From Sorex araneus (Eukaryota > Chordata > Mammalia > Eulipotyphla > Soricidae), in assembly GCF_027595985.1 (NCBI RefSeq), contig NC_073313.1, positions 80,189,994 through 80,253,993 of the forward strand: a DNA stretch of 64,000 nt, in the 5' to 3' direction. The notes under the pieces are model-generated. The model saw nothing but the letters and a program-made list of their open reading frames with translations, was not told the origin of the DNA and did no database searches. Numbering within the stretch: position 1 is the stretch's first letter; every line of letters starts with the position of its first letter. The translations under genes were made by a program, and so were the position numbers. Of this stretch, positions 9,370-20,837 are shown piece by piece.

Positions 9370-11133
9370 TTATGGATTTTTAAAGGCGTCCTTGCTGACC
9401 TGGGACCGGAGAGCAGAAGGAAAATAAAACAAGTGCTCACTTATGTTCACGATGGGAAGAGTGAGCCTTAGGATACATTGTTTGATTCACCAAAACAATG
9501 ATGCATTTATACTGTGTCAAGTCAACTTTAATGGAACAAAATTCCCCAGAATTCCTTTCCCTGAATAACTCTGGGTTTCTCCGTTCATAACACATATACT
9601 GCATTTGAAAAGTCATGGAAGAAACAGTTACCATTGTAATTCAAGAAGAGAGAAAGACATTTGCAGTCATCTTGATGGTATGCTCCAGCAACAGTCTCTG
9701 TAGGTCATCTAGAAGCATTTACATCTGCTGGGCCAGTAACTGAGATGAAACCTTCTCGATTTCATCCCACAGGGAAAAACCAACACTTTTAAGATGCAGT
9801 GTCATCCTAACTTAGACTTGGATGTGCATTCCTCTTTGTTTTCGTATAGTTATTTCTCTTTAGTATTTAAAATTTCCTTCTAGTTGTGTTCATTATTGTT
9901 CAAGTGTATTCCCGAAGCTTTACTTAATTCCTTTTTGTAACTGATACTTAACTATGATAATCTGTTCTAATTGGTCATTTTATGTATATATGAAAGTTTG
10001 TGATTAATTTATACTAATTTTGTACTCAGATGCATGAATTCATTGATATATAATGTGTAATGGCCAGTTTTCCCTCTGAAAGCTTAATTTTTTAGTTTTG
10101 CTGTCCTTATATTGTGTGTATGAATGTGTATAACATCAAGCTTGGCAGCATCCACCCTTAATTATATTTCAGTTTCTTTGGGAGTGGAAATATTGGGCTT
10201 TGTCCAGCAGCACTCAGGGACTGTTCCTGGCTCTGTTCTTAGGAGTAAATCCAGGCATGCTTGGAGGACTGAATGCAGATGCCACGGATGAAACTGGAGT
10301 TAAAAAAAGGTTCTCTAGAGCTTTTGGTTTCTACATTGATAGTACTTGCAAGGTCATCTAATATAATAAATTAAGAATTCTTTCACCTATTAACCTTCTT
10401 TGCATTGACTGGTGACATGTAATATAGGTGAAAGGAAACTATCTACAAACAGCAGAGCGCCTTATATGACTTAACAGATTGACAATTAGATAGAAAAATG
10501 CATTCTCAGAACCTACCAGGTTAGTGCTCCCCATATGGTTTTAGATTTCCTGGGTTCTCCTTTCAGCTACACCTTGTTCTCTGATTCCTGACTTTTTAAA
10601 GGAAAGTAAACAAAACATTAAGTGCACAGCTGAACAGCTATTGCCTGATGTTCAACAAGTCAGACAGTGAAAGAAAATTAATTAAACAATATTCAGTAGT
10701 AGCTTCTGCCTAGCTCTATGATTATATTCATATTTCACTGAGTAAAACTGTAGCAAACATTGAAATCTTCAGCAAATAAAATACAAATTATGTCAAGGAA
10801 AGAAGTTGACACATGGTTGCTTGATTACTGCATGGTAAAATGTAACAAACAAGGCCAAATTAACTTCTGCATTTAATGACCAGATTATACCAACACTTGT
10901 AACCTCAATATTTATAATGAACAAGCAACGATATCAGAATTTATGCAAATAATTTTAATATAAGAAATGACAATAAACATCTTTATGTGCTAATAGAAAC
11001 AAAAAAAAGACAGTGAAAGGACATTTACACAAGCCTTGACATCCAACTTTATCTGAATACAAGAGGATGGACATGTAAACTTGAAAAAGTCTATAACTGA
11101 TAAGACTGCCCCATGAAATCCAAGATTTAGTGA
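9370..11133. other. Unassigned AT-rich spacer
   Basis: No coding frame with recognisable homology, no splice-like structure and no tRNA seen. A decayed SOR fragment (- strand: CAGCACTCAGGGACTGTTCC, GTTCTTAGGAGTAAATCC) lies at 10190-10310. The rest is about 65-70% A+T by eye. Confidence 0.5.
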
Positions 11134-11352
11134 AATACTGATCTATACTACCCATCACCACACACTGTACATAACAGGCAGAATTGCTCCCATGTCACCT
11201 AAAAGACACTGTGTCATCCTGGTCCACACATATCCAGCCAAACACACCTGATTTTCCTCATTTTCAATACCAAACCAGATTGAAATGTTTACGTACCACA
11301 AAGAGAATCCAGACTCATATAAAACAAAGAAACAGATCTGAAAGACTAATCT
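11134..11352 (+). repeat. Block P, copy 1 (duplicated at 14882)
   Basis: A 219-bp block that recurs in direct orientation at 14882-15100 with the same length and about nine differences by eye (96% identity). A weaker relative seems to lie at about 48700-48780 (GGCAGAATCCTGTCACCCAA), so it may belong to an older repeat family. It does not code for anything recognisable. Confidence 0.85.
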
Positions 11353-11664
11353 AGCTCTCCATGAAGTATAGCACTAGACCCTAATGTGGCTAATGGTCCA
11401 ATTGTGTCATCCTGGACACACTTCCTCCAAAGTAGATGCGCACATACATCAGTCACTTGATTCTCTCCAAAACACACCACAGATGGCACATAGGAAATAA
11501 ATCAGTAAACTTTAAAAGTTGGAAAGTTAAGAAAGGGTAGTATACAAATTAAACCCTGGTTTTATTTTGGTAGAAGGGAAAAGTAAAACAAATAATAACT
11601 AAGCAAATAGCAGTACCACCAGAAACTTATAGTGATATTATTTAAATTAAATCAGTTAATTCTT

Positions 11665-12650
11665 TTAAAATTTTATTAAAGCATCATGACTTACACAGTT
11701 ACTCATAGTTGAGTTTTAGATATATTCTCATAGTTACCACAACCAGTCTTAACTTCCCTCCACTTTGCTCCCTCCCATCCCCTAGATTTCCTCCTTGGCA
11801 GGAAACATATTTGGGTTTCATTGTGATAGCTTGGATCTCATGTTTTCAGTGTTGTTGGTTTTGTGGTTTGTATATGTAGCTATACCACTTCTTCACGTGA
11901 CTGATGTCTCTGAAGCCTTTGATCCCTGTCGCTATTACTTCCCTTCCACTTCTTCCCCCATCAATTTCTATCCTTCTCTGTCTTTCTCCCTATATTCTGA
12001 GTCCTGGATGACATAGCCAATCCCACTTTAATACATTATGTTTCCTCATCCAGTTATTCTATATAATTCAGATGAGTGAGATCATCCTCTGTCATTCACT
12101 CAATATATCTTCCAGTTCCAACCAGGTTGCAGCAAATTGTATGAATTATTCATTCCTTGAAGCTGCATAGTATTCCATTGTGTATGTATGTCCAACTTCA
12201 TAATCTACTCATCTGTCATTGAACACAGGTTGATTCCATATCCTAGCTATTGTATTAAGTGCTTCAGTGAATAATGATATGCATATACTCTTTTTTTGCT
12301 TCTTTTGGGTCACACCCAGCAATGTACAGGGGTTACTCATGGCTCATGAACTCAGTAACTACTCCTAGAGGTGCTCGGGGGACCATATGGGATGCTGGGA
12401 ATTGAACCTGGGTCAGCCGCGTGCAAGGCAAATGCCCTACCCACTGTGCTATCGCTCCAGCCTGACATATGTTCTTTCAAATGAATACTTTTTGTGTCTT
12501 AGGGGTAGATATCCAGAGATAGGATTTCTGGGTAATATGGAAGCTCAATTCTTATTTTAGTGAGAAATATCCATAATGTTTTCCATAAGGATTGAACCAG
12601 ACAGTATTCCTACCAGCAGTGAACGATATTTCCTTTATACCACATTCCTG
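11665..12650 (-). mobile_element. L1 3' end with SOR inserted
   Basis: Antisense L1 3'UTR beginning TTAAAATTTTATTAAAGCAT. It has CATAGTATTCCATTGTGTAT and CTATTGTATTAAGTGCTTCA, and then ATATCCATAATGTTTTCCAT near 12580. It is interrupted by a SINE at 12293-12463. Part of it (11709-11971) is present in inverted form at 15149-15420. Confidence 0.85.
12293..12463 (-). mobile_element. SOR SINE inside L1
   Basis: Minus-strand SINE with CTTTTGGGTCACACCCAGCA at the tail side and GCTATCGCTCCAGCCTG at the head side. The L1 sequence resumes on either side. Confidence 0.9.
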
Positions 12651-12664
12651 CCAAAAGAGGTTGT

Positions 12665-14083
12665 TTCTGATATTTTAAAAATCAAATTACCATGAGATAC
12701 ACAGTTACAAAGTTGTTCATGATTGGTTTCAGTTATAAAATGTTATAACACCCATCCCTTCACCAGTGCACATTTCCAAAAGCCAATGTCCCCAGTTTCT
12801 CTCCTGTCCACTTTCTTCTCTAAACCCTACAACCTGACACTATGGCAGAAACTTTTCTTCTCTTGTGTGTCTCTCTTATTTTCCTTTTAAGCACTGTGGT
12901 TTGCAATACTGTTACTAAAAGAGTATCATACATATCACTCTATCTCCTTTTTAGTTCTCAGTTTTTGTCCAGAGTGATCAATTCCAACTATCATTGGCAT
13001 GGTAGTCCCTCCTCTGTCCTAATTGCACTGCCCTTCCCCCTTTATGGCAAGCTTCCAACAATATCCAGTCCTCCTGACCCTTATTTATGCTGTCTGTGAA
13101 TATTATTCACACACTATGTTTTATATCCTGTAAAAGAGTTCAATAATTCCCTTTGTCCCTCTCCCTCTGACTGATTTCACTTAGTGTGATACTCTCATGT
13201 CTATCTACATATAAGCAAATTTCATAACTCCATTTTCCCTAACAGTTCCGTAGTGTTCCATTGTGTAGATGTTCTATACTTTCTTTACCCACTCATCTGG
13301 TCTCGGGCACTTGGGCTGTTTCCAGATTCTGGCTATTGTAAATAATGCTGCAGTGAATATAGGAGTGCAGATGGCTTTTATGGATTGTGTTTGGGGCTAA
13401 TAGGTTATATTCCCAGGAGCAATATTGCTGGGTAGCATGAAAGTTCAATTGCTAGCTTTTTGAGGAATATCCATATTGTTTCTCACAAGCAGCATTCCCA
13501 GTAGTAGTGAATGAGAGTCCATTTCTCTCCATATCCATGCCACCACTAGCTGTTCTTGCTCTTTTTGATATGTGTCAGTCTCTGTGGTGTGAGATGATAT
13601 TTTACTGTTGCTTTAATTTACATCTCCCTGGTAATTAGTGATAGAGAGCACTTTTTGTGTGACTTTTGGCCATTTGTAATTCTTCTTTGAGGAAGTTTCT
13701 GTTCATCTCTTCTCTCCATTTTTTGATAGGGTTGTGCTTTTTCTTGTAAAGTTCTACCAGTTCTTTCCCAATCAGTGGGCTGCCTTTATATTCTGGTCAT
13801 CATTTCCTTTGAATTGCAGATGCTTTTTAGTTATCCCATTTACTATCTTTGCTTCCACTTGCTTGGTCAGGGGTGTTTCATTCTTAAAGATGCCATTAAC
13901 ATCAATGTGATGGAGAGTTCTGGATACATTTTCCTCTATGTCTTTTATGGATTTATGTGTGATATCAAGGTCTTTAATCCATTTCAAATTAATTTTTGTG
14001 CATGGCGGCTTTAGAAAGATGTCTGAGTTCATTTTTGGCATGTAGCTGCAAAGTTTTCCCAGCTCCACTTGTTGAAGAGGCTT
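12665..14083 (-). mobile_element. L1 3'UTR and 3' end of ORF2
   Basis: Antisense L1 from the 3' terminus (AAATTACCATGAGATACACA) through the conserved GATTCTGGCTATTGTAAATA region into the C-terminal part of ORF2. Minus-strand translation near 13770-14068 gives LCSYMPKMNSDIFL and KINLKWIKDLDITHKSIKDI, typical of the L1 ORF2 C-terminus. At 14083 the ORF2 sequence stops abruptly and ORF1 sequence follows. Confidence 0.88.
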
Positions 14084-14350
14084 TCTTCCTGACCCTTGGG
14101 GCTGGAATGATTTTTATATTGTTCCTCTTGAATTCATCCCAAAGTTCTCTTGTCATCTGTTGATTTATTTTGAGGCTCTTGTCCAACTTCTGCTGTTGTG
14201 TGGAGATTTTTTGCACCTCATCTTGGAGTTCACCAAGTCTGTCCTCAACATCTGTTATTGTACTGCTGAGGCCTTCCAATAAATTTTTCATTTCACTTAC
14301 CAGGTTTTTCATATCTTCCATTACTGTTTGTATTTTTATCTGTATTTAAT
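14084..14350 (-). pseudogene. L1 ORF1 N-terminal coiled-coil remnant
   Basis: Minus-strand frame 13989-14321 reads MEDMKNLVSEMKNLLEGLSS, then heptad-rich DVEDRLGELQDEVQKI and LWDEFKRNNIKIIPAP, the coiled coil and linker of the L1 RNA-binding protein ORF1p. It then runs directly into ORF2 C-terminal residues, so the RRM, CTD and most of ORF2 are absent. The ORF1-ORF2 joint lies within an open frame, but the product would be neither protein. Confidence 0.88.
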
Positions 14351-14499
14351 CATTTTTGCTCTCATAACCTCTTGTGTTTTATTGGTACAGCAGTCAATTG
14401 TTATACTTGAGTTTCTTATGCATCCTCAACAATTCAATTTCAAGTTACTTAACAGAGAGTTTATATAGTTCATTATTACTGCTTGAATCACCCAGGCTA

Positions 14500-16640
14500 A
14501 CATCTTCACTCACTAAGCCTGGTGGGTTTCTGCCACGCTTGGATGGCAACACAGCCCTCCCCTCTTTACGGGCAGGGTGCATTCCTAACCTGGAAGTTGG
14601 GGGATGGCCTTAACGAATACCATCCAGATACCCTGGAGCCTGGCCTTCCTTCATTGTTCAGAGACCATGTCTGGGAAGATCCAAACCTGGATGACCATGC
14701 TGCCTTCACATCTTCACTGGAGATGTTCAGTCCTGACCTATGTTTTGAAATGGTGCTCCTGAGTACCATCCAGTGCTCCTGACTCTTCCTTTTCAAGGAC
14801 CACAGCTGGGCTTAGACAAACCGAGATGGCCAAGCAGTCATCCTCTCTTCACGAGCTGAGTGCAGTCCTGAACTGCAAGGCAAATACTGATCTATGCTAC
14901 CCATCACCACACACTGTACATAACAGGCAGAATTGCTTCCATGTCACCTAAAAGACACTGTGTCATCCTGGTCAACACATATCCAGCCAAACACATCTGA
15001 TTTTCTTCATTTTCAAGACAAACCAGATTGAAATGTTCATGTACCACAAAGAGAATCCAGACTCATATAAAACAAAGAAACAGATCTGAAAGACTAATCT
15101 TTCTGTGTACATTTTGAACATTGTGAACATTTGAACATTCGATCTAAAGATAGAAATTGATGGGGGAAAATAGGAAGGAAAGTAATAGGGGACAGGGGCC
15201 GAAGGCTTCAGAGACATCAGTCACGTGGAGAAGTGGCATAGCTACATATACAAACCACAAAACCAACAACACTGAAAACATGAGATCCAAGCTATCACAA
15301 TGAAACCCAAATATGTTTCCTGCCAAGGAGGCAATCTAGGGGATGGGAGGGAGCAAGGGAAAACTGGTGGAGGGAAGTTAAGACTGGTTGTGGGAACTAT
15401 GAGAATATATCTAAAACTCAAATAAATCTAAAACTTATCAAAGGCAAACTGGAAGGCAATCTCAGTACCATCCAGAGTCACAGATACCTGGCCATCTTTC
15501 AGTGTTCAGGGACAATGGTTGGGGGGAACCAACTCAGGATAGTCCCACAGTTCTACTCTCTTTGTGGTTGGCATGCAGTCCTCTGCTCAGCGGCTTAATG
15601 GTGCTCCTGAGTACCATCCAGAGCCAACGCCACCTGGCTCTCCTTAGTATACAGGGACCATGGTTGGGAAGGGGGAAGCCGGGAAGGCCAAGCAGCTCTC
15701 CCCTCCTCACGGGCAAGGTGGAGTGCTAACCTGGGAAGCAAAGTGGTGCTCCTGAGTATCATCCAGAGCCTCCTTCAGTCTGGCCTTTCTTCAATGTTCA
15801 GTGGGGAGAGAGAAGTCAGGATGGACAGGCAACCTTCCCCTTATTGCAGATCGGGTGAGTCCTGAGCTGGGGGCAAAATGGCGCTTCTGAGTACCATCCA
15901 GAGCCCCAGACACCTGACCTACCTTCAGAAGTCAGGGACAGTGGCTGGGCAGAGCCAAGTGGAATAGCTGAGCATCCTTTCTTCTTTGCTGGTGGTGTAC
16001 AGTAATAAAATGGTGGTGGGGTGGGGAGCAAGGTGGTGCTCCTGAGTAGCACCCTGGCCTTTTTTCAGTTTTCAGGGACTATGGCTGGACAGAGACAAGC
16101 CAGGATGGCCATGTAGCCCTCCCCTTGTTGCAGCCTGGCCTGGAGGGCAAAATGGCCTTCCTGTGTAACATCCAGAGACCCCGACGCCTGGCAGTCCTTC
16201 AATGTTCAAAGACTACAGCTGGGCGAAGCCAAGCCAGAATGGGCAAGGGCAGTGTACAACCATAATATCAGGTGCAAAATGGAGCTCCTGAACATCATCC
16301 AGAGCGCCTCCCCATGCCTGATCTTCCATCATGGTTCAGGGACCAAGCTGGACCAGGTGCAGTCCTGACCTAGGAGGAAGTGGTGCTTCTGAGTATCATA
16401 AAAAGCCCCCATTCCTGGCCTTCTTTCAGTGATCAGTAAATGTGGCTGGGCGGAGCCAACCCAGGATGGCCACACAGACCTCACCCCTGAATATGCACAG
16501 TGCTGAACCAACCTGGGGCCAAAATGGTGATCCTGAATACCATCCAGAGTCCCTATGCCTGGCCTTCCTTCAGTGTTCAGGGTTCTGGTAATTTTGATGT
16601 GTCCTAGTCTCACTGGTTTGAGACAATGTCTCATTGTTTT
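14500..16640 (-). promoter_or_regulatory. L1 5'UTR made of tandem monomers
   Basis: Upstream of the ORF1 remnant (higher coordinates) the sequence is a GC-richer array. The phrase GTGCTCCTGAGTACCATCCA, or close variants, recurs near 14752, 15600, 15745, 15881, 16030, 16153, 16282, 16382 and 16530. That is nine visible units spaced mostly 100-150 bp apart. Other phrases (CTTTCAGTGTTCAGGGAC, GGGCAAAATGG) recur in register. Tandem promoter monomers are known for rodent L1 5'UTRs and are the natural reading here. A 563-bp insertion at 14884-15446 interrupts the array. Confidence 0.82.
14884..15446. mobile_element. Insertion composed of block P and an inverted L1 3'UTR piece
   Basis: Left part 14882-15100 repeats 11134-11352 directly. 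Right part 15149-15420 repeats 11709-11971 in inverted orientation. The insertion sits between AACTGCAAGGCAA (14871-14883) and AACTGGAAGGCAA (15447-15459), a 13-bp duplication with one mismatch. The direct-plus-inverted arrangement with an internal loss resembles twin-primed retrotransposition, but I see no poly(A) at either end. Confidence 0.75.
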
Positions 16641-16644
16641 CATT

Positions 16645-17440
16645 CTTTTTTATTTTTTATTGAATCACCATGAAATACAGTTTCAAAACTTTCATGTTTG
16701 AAGTTCAGCCATACAGTGATCGAATACACTATCCCTCCACCAGTGCAAATTTTCCATCACCAATGTCCTCATTGTTCACTTTCCCAGTCCCAGTCCTCAC
16801 CCTGTCTCAACGGCAGAAAATTTACCCAATAATCTCTCTCTATTTAGGGACATTATATTTTGCTCCAAGGGCTGAGACCTCCAAGCCTGCTCGGATCGGG
16901 ACTGGGCCTCTTCCACCCAGATTTCCCATTTTCCAGTAGCAAGGTGGTCACACCCAAGGACTGCCTCTGGCACAGTGTAATCCCACCAACAGCCAACATC
17001 CAGGGACTTAAAACCAAGCTCCTGGAACAGAGTAATGCAGAGAATCTCTTGCGCGAGCACCTGGCTGTCTTCCCCGGGGCCCTTCGGAGGGGGTAGTCTC
17101 CAGCTTCCCTCCCCGTCCCAAGCAGAGCTCCTATGGCCGAAGACCTCTGGAGCCTAGCCACAGCCATGCTCAAGGCCCCTCTTCACACATTCGGACAAGC
17201 CTCACGCATGAAGGTACTGGCAGAGGAACCCAGGTGTGTGGGACCAGGGGCGGAGACCTTCAAGCCTGCTCGGATTGGGACTGGGACTCTTCCGCCCAGA
17301 TTTCCCATTTTCCAGTAGGTAGGCGTTCACTGACTGCCAAGGACTGCCCCTGGCACTGTGTAATCCCACCAATGGCCAACATCCAAAGACTTAAAACTAA
17401 GCTCCCGGAAGTGCGCAGCTACTTTGTGACATCTTATAAC
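16645..17440 (-). mobile_element. ORF-less L1 derivative: 3'UTR joined to 380-bp promoter-like units
   Basis: It starts as an antisense L1 3' end (TTTTATTGAATCACCATGAA). At 16860 it changes directly to GC-rich sequence, with no ORF1 or ORF2 between. A unit beginning GAGACCT(C/T)CAAGCCTGCTCGG occurs at 16873 and again at 17253, a period of 380 bp. Small open frames on both strands here have no homology. Confidence 0.78.
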
Positions 17441-17707
17441 CTACTTCTCCCTCTGGAGAACCTGGCAAGCTACCAAGAATTTCCTGCCCACAAGGGAGAG
17501 CCTCGCAAACTCCATATGGTGTATTCATATGCCAAAACCAGTAACAATGCTGGGTTTCATCCCCCTGACCCTGAAAGAGCTTCCAATGTGGCATCGTTAG
17601 GAAGGACGAGTAAAGAGAGGATTCTAAAATCTCAGGGCTAGGACGAATGGAGATGTTACTGAGACCGCTTGAGAAATTCGACGATCAACAGGATGATGAT
17701 GATGATT

Positions 17708-17742
<35 letters not shown>

Positions 17743-17748
17743 ATTTTG
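17440..17748 (+). mobile_element. RTE-N: ORF-deleted RTE derivative with (GAT)n tail
   Basis: RTE 5' leader (GAACCTGGCAAGCTACC, CCAAAACCAGTAACAA, then translation RTSKERILKSQG) is joined directly to the RTE 3' end (GAATGGAGATGTTACTGAGA). The endonuclease and RT are lacking. It ends in a GAT microsatellite (17694-17745). No tRNA head is present. Related copies at 18541 and 29405 show it is a family rather than a single deletion. Confidence 0.85.
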
Positions 17749-17749
17749 T

Positions 17750-18540
17750 TCGAATTGATCACTTCTGGAATTCTAAGATTATAAACTGTGGGGTTCCAGA
17801 GACATCTCTGTAGTGCACTGATACATTTTTGGATGCAGTTTGGAATTTCTGAACCAGGGTTGTTGGTGCTCTAAGATGGCACCCGGAAGCAAGTTGTGGG
17901 CATGACACCCAGAATCAAGAATGGATGGGGAGCTGGGGAGGCGCTGCCCAACTCCAAGACTTGGAGACTTAGTCCTGGCACCCGCATACATGGGCCTTGC
18001 TTGTGGAAGTTCTTGGTCACCAGGATTCTGTCTGGAGCGGGTGGAGAGAGCACAACTGCTCCATCTGGGGTGCCCCAGTGAAACTAGCTCGGTATGGGGC
18101 TCTCTGGGCTCAACGGGACCTCTGGGCTCTCCGATCCTCTACCTGTGCCCCCCCAGTCTCTGGCGACCCAGCGGTCACACCCATAAGCCACCTCATGCTG
18201 GTGCCAGATAATCTCCTCATTTGCCACCCCCCAGAACTCATGGCTGCTTCTTCCGGAAAGGAGCATAAAATGAGGCCCCCATAACCATGCCACTGGACTC
18301 TGCACCAGGCTGTTTTCACTTGGGGCCCCCCAGATGGGGAGATGACCCAGACTCAGCAGCCAACCTCCACTACCCAACCGCCGCCATGCTCCAGGCCGCT
18401 TTCCACACACTTGGGCCAAGCCTCATATATGAGTGAACATATTCCTGGACACAACATAAGACACTCCTTAAGCATTTTTCATAATCACCACACCATATTT
18501 GATGGAGTTCAGACAGTAGGCAACAAATCATAGAGGAAAA
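17750..18540 (-). mobile_element. L1 5'UTR-like GC-rich segment
   Basis: Contains GTTGGTGCTCTAAGATGGCA (17858-17880), CTTGCTTGTGGAAGTTCTTG and GGTGCCCCAGTGAAACTAGC. All of these recur in the same order at 53930-54260 and, reversed, at 21930-22290. The AAGATGGC core matches a YY1 site, a known element of human L1 5'UTRs. The overlapping short frames on both strands show no homology. Confidence 0.65.
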
Positions 18541-18820
18541 TATATGAATGCCTCTTGGAGAGCCCGGCAAGCTACCAAGAGTATCATGCTCGCATGGCAG
18601 AGCCTGGCAAGCTACCCAGGCATATTCAATTTGCCAAAAAACAGTAACAATAATGGGTCTTATTCCCTTGACCCTGAAAGAGCCTCCAATATGTTGAGAA
18701 AGACGAGTAAGAAGAGGCTGCTAAAATTTCAGGGCTGGGATGAATGGAGACGTTACTGGCACCTGCTCGAGTAAATCAATGAATAACAGGATGACAGTGA
18801 TACACTGAGACAGTGATGGG
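18541..18820 (+). mobile_element. RTE-N element
   Basis: Leader GGAGAGCCCGGCAAGCTACC and RTE-leader translation KTSKKRLLKFQG lead straight into GATGAATGGAGACGTTACTG. The end is AACAGGATGACAGTGATACA. The last 60 bases align with the 3' end of RTE copy B at about 84% by eye. The tail is a GACAGTGAT-type repeat, not poly(A). Confidence 0.88.
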
Positions 18821-18879
18821 GCCCAGAGAGATCTCTGGCACTCTGGTGCCTTCCGGGACTCGCTGGTGTGTTCTATACT

Positions 18880-20220
18880 GTCTCATTGTTTTCTTGATTT
18901 GGATTTTCCTAATCCGAAGTGATGATGAACTTTATTTTCATATGCCTGTTGTCCATCCATAGTTCTTCCTCAGAAATTTTCTGTTAATTTCCTTTCTCCA
19001 TTTTATAGAGTTTAAAGATTTTGCTGATCTTCATGAGTACTTAACATATCCTGGATATCAACTTTTTGATGTGTTGAGTGCAAATATTTTCTCAGATTCT
19101 GTTGGCTGTCTTTTAGTTTTACCTCATTTTTTTGCCATGCAGAAACTTGTTAACTTGATGCAGTCCCATTTGTTTATTTTATATTGTTTCATTTGCATTT
19201 GTTTTTTTTTTCTTTTTGGGTCACACCTGTCGATGCACAGGAGTTACTCCTGGCTCTGCACTCAGGAATTACTCCTGGCGGTGCTCAAGGGACCATATGG
19301 GATGCTGGAAATCAAACCCGGATCGGCGTCATGCAAGGCAAACGCCCTACCCGCTGTGCTATGGCTCTAGCTTCTCATTTTCATTTGTTAATGGCATTGT
19401 ATCATTTAAGATAACTCTTAGGTCCAAATCTTGGAGCATTCTTCATATATTATCCTCAATGTACTTTACAGATTCCAGTTTGATCTCCATGCCTTTGATC
19501 AACTTTTAATTGATTTGTGTAAGGTGTGAGATATGGATCCAGCTTCATTTTCTGTGTGGTTATTCAGTTTTCCCAGAATCATTTGTTTATGAGCCTGTCT
19601 TTACTCCATTTCATGCTCTCAGCGTCTTTTTTAAAAATTAGCTGCTCATATATGTGGGCATTTGTCCTTGGATATTCTATTCTGAAGGTCAGAGAGTCTG
19701 TCCTTCTTCCAATACCATGCTGTTTTGATCACTGTGGCTTTATAGTGATACTTGACTTTTCAAGTCATCTAAATATGGATTGGTATTGCATTGAATCTAC
19801 ATTGTAGTTTAGGTTGGATGGTCATTTTAATACTATTTATTCTTCTTATCCTTGAGCATGAAATATTTTTCCATTTCCTGTGATCTTCTATCTCTTTCTT
19901 GAGTGATATAAAGTTCTCATGGTATAGATCTCCCACCTGTCTTGTTAGGTTTATTTATATATGCTTACTGTTTGGGGACACCGTTTTAAATGGTATAGAT
20001 TCTTTGACATCTTTCTCCTCTGATTCATTATTTTTGTATACGAAAGCATCCATTTTTTGTATGTTGATTATGTAGCTGGCCACTTTGGCGGTACTGCTTT
20101 GCTTCTTGTAGATTTTTGTACATTCTTTAGGGACTTCTATGTATATTATCACATCAAACAAACAGTGATAATTTAACTTTTTCTTTTCCAACTGTATCCT
20201 TTTGTAAATCAATCAATTCT
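18880..20220 (-). mobile_element. L1 ORF2 segment, antisense
   Basis: Long antisense stretch of the L1 ORF2 C-terminal half: CTCATTGTTTTCTTGATTTG, TATCCTGGATATCAACTTTT, AATACCATGCTGTTTTGATC, then TGTAGCTGGCCACTTTGGCG. Stops in all minus frames make it dead. A SINE sits at 19201-19375. Positions 20220-20835 hold no recognised feature. Confidence 0.82.
19201..19375 (-). mobile_element. SOR SINE inside L1
   Basis: Starts with a T-run and CTTTTTGGGTCACACCTGTC and ends GCTATGGCTCTAGC. The L1 sequence resumes at 19376. CATTTGTT occurs at both borders. Confidence 0.9.
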
Positions 20221-20837
20221 GTAGGCACTAAGAACTGAGAGGCTGGCCCTAGATGGTTAATAAAGAAGACTGTTGATCTGCATTGGGAAATAGAATTATC
20301 AGGACAAAAATAACAATTAGTGCTATAAAAGACCTGAGAGAGAAAACTCTGTGGAGAATCTCAGAAAACTTCTGTGTGGGAGCAACAAGCACTAAGTGAG
20401 TGGCCAATAACAGGATCACTGGGTTGGTTGAAGGGTAAATAAGCAAAAGACACAGAATCTCATACACAGAGGTTGGCATCAGAAGCCCACAAACTTGCAC
20501 TATGAAAGAACAGTGAAACTGTGGTCCCAGGAACCTTTGCTTGTTGTTCTACCTTTCCAAGTGAGGTTAATCTCTAGCTGACACCACCGGCTCTACTTGG
20601 AAGAGGAGGCATATCCCTTCCCTTCTGGCTAGGTCCCACAAGCCTCCACATCTGACCTCTATCATATTAATGGCCCACACCACAGTTCCTGAAATGCTCA
20701 GCCACATGCATATATGTGTGACAGATCAACTCAGGAGCTTTCATATGGCTCACAGTTATACTTCCTCTCAGTGAATGAAGACAAGCAGAGAAGAAAAAGA
20801 GCAATGTACAATCTCATCCTTCAGAGTTTCTCAGGGA

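Noticed and set aside
11795-12016. Hydrophobic 73-codon frame (also at 15144-15326, minus strand) as a small membrane protein
   Set aside because: It is antisense L1 3'UTR present in both places because of the duplicated block.
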